In this document: one piece after another, positions 1-6,700 of the stretch | Position numbering within the stretch: the stretch's first letter is position 1 | How the letters are laid out: each line of letters begins with the position of its first letter | NCBI GenBank assembly: GCA_016196565.1 | Contig: JACPXK010000086.1 | Location: 1-8,196, forward strand | Direction: 5' to 3' | Length of the DNA: 8,196 nucleotides | Source: Candidatus Omnitrophota bacterium | GTDB taxonomy: Bacteria; Omnitrophota; Omnitrophia; Omnitrophales; Aquincolibacteriaceae | Notes under the pieces: generated by a model | Told to the model about the DNA's origin: nothing | Databases searched by the model: none | What the model saw: only the letters and a program-made list of their open reading frames with translations | Made by a program: the position numbers and the translations under genes

Positions 1-780
1 ACGCTGAACCTTACGGCCAGTGACGCAACCTCAGGCCTTGATCAAATGCGATTTTCCACGGACAGCGGCACGACATGGACAACGTGGGAGAATATCGCTT
101 CCACAAAATCGCTGCAACTGCCTACCGGAGACGGAACTAAAGAAGTGCGGTATCAATTGCGTGATAAAGCCGGCAATGTTTCGCCCGTCATTATCGATAC
201 GATTACACTTGATACCGTTGCTCCTGCAGGAACTCTCAAAATCAATAATGATACCTCATACACTAACTCGCGGGACGTCACGCTGAACCTTACGGCCAGT
301 GACGCAACCTCAGGCCTTGATCAAATGCGATTTTCCACGGACAGCGGCACGACATGGACAACGTGGGAGAATATTGCTTCCACAAAATCGCTTCAAATAC
401 CTGTGGGAGACGGAACAAAAGAAGTACAGTATCAATTGCGCGATAAAGTCGGCAATCTTTCGCCCGCCATTATCGATACGATTATTTTGGATACCATCTC
501 TCCCCAAGGACAGATCAGCATCAATAATGGCGCGGCGCTCACAAATTCCCGAAACGTGACTTTGACGCTTACTTTTTCCGATTCGCTTTCGGGAGCTGAT
601 CAAATGAGATTTTCCACCGACGGTGGCATTAGCTGGACACCCTGGAAAAATGTGGCAGCAAGTGAAACTTTGATTTTACCGGAAGGGGATGGATCGAAAG
701 AAGTTCGCTATCAGTTAAAGGATAAGGCCGCCAATGAAATGACTTCAAACGATACTATTGTTCTTGATGCCACCGCGCCT
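1..780 (+). repeat. Three tandem 93-residue Ig-like repeats (first partial at its start)
   Basis: The repeat period is exactly 279 bases (93 residues): matching points fall at 1, 280 and 559 (TLNLTASD, TLNLTASD, TLTLTFSD). Each unit carries a pattern like SGLDQMRFSTDSGTTW, then a GDGTKEVRYQLRDKAGN strand, then a LDT-x-x-P linker and TNSRDVTL. This is the bacterial Ig-like repeat common in large secreted and surface proteins, where it forms a stalk or spacer. Units 1 and 2 are almost identical in DNA up to about base 210/489 and diverge after that; unit 3 is clearly older. The array probably continues upstream of the window. Function beyond structure cannot be read from the sequence. Confidence 0.88.
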
Positions 781-3700
781 GTGACGTCTTTAGCTTCCGA
801 AACTTATGTGTTTAACCGGCATTATCTCTTGAATTATCAAGTCAGCGACGTTCATCTTAAAGGAGAAAGCGCGGGCAGCGAGTGGGTCGAGCTTGCGCGC
901 GGCAAAAATGAATTTACGCGGGCTTTTTCTGATTTGGCGGGAAATTCAAGAACGGTGACGTGGACAGTTTATCTGGATGAAAATGCCGAGCGCGGGACAT
1001 TCTTCGATTATGATGTCAACGGCAATATCGTAAGCAAAGTCAATCCGAACGGCGGCCAGACGCTTTATGGGTATGACGCCAATAACCGCGTTACCAAAAT
1101 GACTTATCCCGATGGCACCGAAGTACGTTATACCTATAACGAACGCGGCGACAGGACGTCGATGCAGGATGCGGCCGGCACAACTCTTTATGTTTACGAT
1201 CAGACGAATCGCCTGCGCCGTTTGATCCAGCCTACGGGGCAGCTTATCGATTACAACTACGATAATGCCAATAATCTTGTCGAAATGATTTATGGCGGTG
1301 TTACGATTCAATATGGCTATGACGAAGCCAATCGTCTCATCAAGGTTACTGAGAAAAAAACCGGCCAGCCCGATAAAGTGACATCCTATAGCTATAACGC
1401 GGCAGGAGATCTCGTCTCCGAAACTTTACCCGACAGCGTGAAAACCTCTTATGACTACGATAATACCGGCCGGCTTATCTCGATCATCTACGAGCGGATT
1501 AACGCCGACAACAGCAAAACACATCTTTTATCTTATGCCTATACGCTCGACGCCATCGGCAATCGCACTCAAATGGTGGAAAAGCGCGGCGCCGGCACAA
1601 GCCAGACTACGCGGACTTTGGATTATACCTATGATTTGTTCGGACGTTTGATCAAAGAAGTGGATTCGACGCGGGGAGCCAATAATTTTACTTATAATAA
1701 ATCCGGCAATCGCCTGACTCAGGAATTTGTCCCCTCCACGGTCACCGCGGCCAATCCCCGCGTGCTTACAAAATACACCTATGGCATTGACAACCGGCTT
1801 TTGAATTTGCTTGAGGAAAAATTTGACAGCGGCAATAAACTTTTAAATTCTAGTCAAGAAAATTTTGTCTATGACGGCGCCGGAAATCTCGTTCAGCGCA
1901 TAACGCCCGGCAAAACTTCACATTATGAATATGACGCCGAAAACCGCCTCATCATGTGGTCGGATGAAAAAGACTTTGTGGAGTTTATTTATGACGGCGA
2001 CGGCAATCGCGTCGCCAAACGAGTTAACGGCGAATGGACTTATTATGTGGTCGATCCGAACCGCGAGATTTCCCAAGTGCTTGCGGAAATGGATTCTGCC
2101 GGAAGCGTTAAGAAAGTATTTGCTTATGGATTAGACCGCATTTCCAGCCTGGATACGGGCTCATCGACGAGCCAATATTATCTGCAAGATGGGCTTGGAA
2201 CGGTTACGGGTTTGGCGAATGCTTCGGGATCAGTCGCCGAAAATTATACCTATGATGCTTTTGGAAATCCTTTAAGCCTTCCTTCCGCGTCAACCAATCC
2301 TTTCCGCTACACCGGCGAGCAATTCGATTCCGAAACCGGCCTCGTTTATCTTCGAGCCCGTTACTACGACCCCACCCTCGGCCGCTTCTTCTCTCGCGAT
2401 CCTGTAATGGGGAGATTTGATGAAACACAAAGTTTGAATCCCTATATCTATGTAAAAAATAACCCTGCCAACCATATAGATCCTCTGGGATTAGAATGGT
2501 GGGACTATATCCCGCACCCACAGTATGGAAATTATTGCGGAGCTGGACGAAAAGGTCCTGGACAACCTCGGGATGCGCTTGATGCAGCTTGTCAAAGACA
2601 CGATACTGCTGTAGGAGGGGCAGGGGGTAATTTTAACGTAAGACGGCGAGCCGATGAACAATTCCTAAGCGAATTGAGAAATCTAAATTATAGAAGTCTT
2701 TCACTCGAAGGTAAGTTATATTCCGTCGGTGCAACACAAGTATTTAGTACTATTGTACAAGCAGAACGCAGTTATTCGGCACTTCGCGATTTGGGGCGAA
2801 AAGCAAGTAACGCATCTTATGAAATAAAGCGAAAAATATCTGATGCGATAGATAAAGCTAGAAGAAAACTGGACGACACAAAAAAATATTTTAGTGGGAA
2901 TCCTCCGAGAGGCGGAGGAGGATGGGGAAGAAGTCTAACAGGCTCTTCTCGCGCGGGCTCGCGGGGAGGGGTGCTGCTCAATCAATCCTTGGCGATTTCG
3001 GGTACTTCGGTTAAAGATATTACGGGAGTGACATTTGATCCGTATACCGGGCAAGTTGTGCTTCTCGGAGAAGATGCCGCTGCTGTTCCTGAAATTCCCA
3101 TGGATTATTTGCTTACCGCATTAAAAGCGGTGTTTGGAAGCTCGGAAGATCCGGGAGTAACCATCGATCCTCAGCTTGGGCCGGATGGAAAGTCGGATTT
3201 CAGCAAGGATCAGCTCGTTATTCATTTCGGGGATATCGAGGATACCCAGCTCGGATGGGTTGTCTATGAAGCCGATCGAATCATGAAATCCCTTAATTTG
3301 GGCAAGGACAATATTACTAAAAGCACTGTGACTCAAGATGGCTATGATATTTCCGAGTCCTATGTCGCTTCCAAAATTTCGGGCTTTAAAAATATGCTGA
3401 CCCGCTGGAGTCAAACGAGCGGCAGCCAGTCAAAGAATTCCCGCTTCTGGTTTGTGCCTAAAGAAATGAAACTCGTGCGTTCGGCCGACCAAAGCACTTT
3501 TGTTTTTGACAATAATTCCGTCATGCTTTTGACCGAAGATCTTTTGGTCGGAAATGGCGTGGAAGATCCGGATGCCAAGGCTTACGCAAGCTTCTTCACG
3601 GCCCATTATGATGAATTTTCTAAACTCTACCCCATCTTTGAACAACTCAAACAGGCTTCCAGAGCCGTAGCGCTGGCAAAATTTATCCGTGATCACAATT

Positions 3701-6700
3701 TGCCTATCGACCTTTCCTGGATTCAAAATGCTTCACTTCCCACGATCAGCACCCCTAGAACCACACCGGTAGGAGAAAATCAAAATGGAAATGTCATCAT
3801 TCGCGGCGGAGTGACTGTGGATTTTGTAAGCGGGGTTAATTTCAATTATTTGTCCGATACTCAAGCAAAGGCAAGCGGGATGGAATTGGCTTCGCTCTCG
3901 GTTCGTCCCACCGATCTGGCGACCGAATGGGATTTCAGCGCAAGCGGTAAATCATTTGATGCCACGGCCCTTTCTCTGGCGCCCACGCGAAAGGATGCCA
4001 ATTTCTTTCTTCGCGAAACCGATATGAATTTCCCTATCGTCGGCGATTTATCGCTCGAAGCCGGCCGTTTTTATGATTCCTTTGATGCCGTCCGTTCTCC
4101 TTTAGGTTATGGCTGGACGCATCTTCCTTATGAGCTCAAATTTCCTGTGGCCAAACAATCTTTTATTTATGGGAAAGGTACGGTCGATGAAAAAATTTGG
4201 CCGGTTTATCCCCAGCTTAAATATGTGAATCGTACTACCGGGCAAACCGAGGATTTCACTCTCATGGCATTATCCAAAGACAAGGCCTACTATACTCCCG
4301 ACGGGACGGCAGCGGGAGGTTCGCTCACCGGCAATTTGCTTACCGTTGCCTCTGACGGTTCGTTGACCATGGAATATGAAGATGGAATGCGCACGCTTTT
4401 CACCGGCGAAGGCCGCTTGAATCAAGTAAAAGATCAAAATGGCAATGCCATTACCTATTTATACGATGCTCAAAAAAGATTGCAGAGTATGCGGGATGAG
4501 AAAACCGGCCGTTCCATTGTTTATACCTACGATACGCAAAACCGTGTGATCAAAGCGGAAGGACCGGAAGGAAAATCTCTGGATTATGCTTATCATGCTA
4601 ATACCGGCGATTTGATTTCGGTAAAAAAAAATTGGACCGGGAGGACGACAACTTATTCCTACGATGCCTCGCATCGCTTGCTTCAATCGAAAGATTTTAC
4701 CGGGAAGGCGCGGTTTACCAATGTCTATGACTTAATGGGGCGGCTTGTCGAGCAAACGGATAGCGACGGCAATAAACAAACTATTAATCCCAATCTCTTA
4801 AGTCAAAATACTTCGCGTTTGGATCCTGTAAGCGGGGCCGCGACGCGCCAAAATTATGATTCACTCTTTCGATTGACCAGCGAAAGTGATGAGCTCGGGA
4901 ATATGGTTAATTACACCTACGGCGGCGCTTTTGGAGCCACCTCCATTAAAGATGCCCGCGGTAGTGTGACGGGCATTGACTATTTTGATTTTGGCAGTGA
5001 GCGAAAGATTACGGATCCTTTGGGGCATATCTCGCGATTCGATTACGGTGGCGCGCTCGGCGATTTACGCACTATTTTTAGCGAAGAGGGAACCGGCTTC
5101 GGACAATTTTTTGAATACACTAATACCGGTAATCTCAAAAGCATTACGGAAGGCGCGCAGCCGGTGCGGGACGCCTCAGGGAATTTGACAAGTTATTACA
5201 CGACCAGCATCAAAACGCAATTTGCTTATGATACGAGCGGTAATTTGACGGGAATCACCGACGCCAATAATCGCACTACGAATTATTTCTACGATTCGGT
5301 GGGGAATGTCACAAAAATTACCAATGCGTTGAATAATTCCACCGAGTTGTCTTATGAGACCGTAGGCGGGGTAACGACTCAACGGGTTTCCCAAATACGC
5401 GATCCGCTTTCGCGTTTTGTGAATTTTACTTATGATCCGGCGAGTGAAAAGGTGAAAAAGGTAAGTACCGCAGCCGGCGATACTCAATATGAATATGATA
5501 CGCGCCAAAGACTCATTCAAATTACCAATGCTTTAAACCGCCAGACTAAATTTCAATATGATCTCAACGACCGCTTGATTGAAACACGCGAAGCGGGTGA
5601 TTTATCGACGACTACCGATGATATCGTGGCAACATTCAATTATGACCGGTTTGGCAATCTCATTTCATTGGCGGGGCCTTTGGGGGGCGCTACTTCCATG
5701 ACCTATGACTTGCTTAATCGCATTACCCGTATTCTGACGCCCGAAAATACGCCGCTTACGCGTGCCGAATCAATCAAAGTAGATAGCATCACAGACAATT
5801 CGGCAAAAATCCGTCTCCAGACCAATGAACCGGCGGCCCGTGCCATCCTTCACTTCAATGAAGAAGGGCATAAGGCTTTTCAAACCATGGTGCTGGAAGG
5901 CCCTCTTTCGGGAGATATTGTTTTTGATGTTTCATCGGTATTAAAGCCCGGAATCAAATACGAATACGAAATCGAATTAATCGATCCCGATGGCAATCAT
6001 TCCGTGACGCGCAAGAGAAGTTTTCAAACTCTCGGCACGGCTCCGGCAGTGGAAGCCACGATAAGCCCCGCTCAAAAAGTCGTGGGTGAAATTATGGATG
6101 TGACGCAAACAACGGCAGAAATCGGCGTTTTGGATCCCGATGTTAATTATCAATTAATCAAAGAATATAAAATTACTTATACGCCTAAATCGGGCGGAAA
6201 TGCCGTGACCAAAACCTTTCCTCCCATCTATCAGGGGGCCGACGGCAAGTATCAGCTAACAGTGTTCGCTAAAATTGATAATCTTAACGCCAACACGGAA
6301 TACAATTTTACACTCGAAATTGTCAATTATCCCGGCTTAGCTTTTGATAAACCGCCGGTTCGCCAGGGTAGTTTCCGCACGGCCAATCCTTCTGATACGG
6401 CCGGGGCGGTCATTTCAAAAAATAATGTGACAGCCGCTGTCGATCAAGCAGTAGTTGAATTCGAAGCGAATGAACCTCTCCTTTGGGCTATTGTTGTTGT
6501 GGTTGACAATATGACGGGCGAAACCAAGCAGCACAATTATTTCAAACCGGGTGCCTCCGGAAAACTTTTAATCCCCGATTTGAAACCGGAAACTGGTTAT
6601 GTTTACCGCATATTCACTAAAGATTTATCCGGCAATGAATCAGCCTCGAATATCCCGTCTTTTGCTACTAAAGGATTTGACGGTACCGCTTCCTTGACAC

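Noticed and set aside
20..559. Two similar plus-strand frame-2 open frames at 20-286 and 299-559
   Set aside because: Their similarity is a by-product of the duplicated Ig repeat read in the wrong frame.
1..780. Regular repeats as a possible CRISPR array
   Set aside because: The period is 279 bases, the repeats are translated and protein-conserved, and there are no short spacers.
2961..2973. In-frame GTG at 2971 after a purine-rich run, as a possible separate start for the second RHS half
   Set aside because: Spacing is zero and no stop precedes it in frame, so independent initiation is not supported, though it is worth recalling if a fusion is suspected.
2914..3014. GGAGGAGG at 2914-2921 touching an ATG at 2922, like a ribosome binding site for a new gene
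   Set aside because: There is no spacing between the motif and ATG, the frame is wrong and it stops after about 30 codons; the motif encodes the Gly-rich linker.
4952..4976. A 7-bp inverted repeat (ATGCCCG/CGGGCAT) resembling a terminator stem
   Set aside because: It has an 11-base loop, no following T run and lies within YD-repeat coding sequence.
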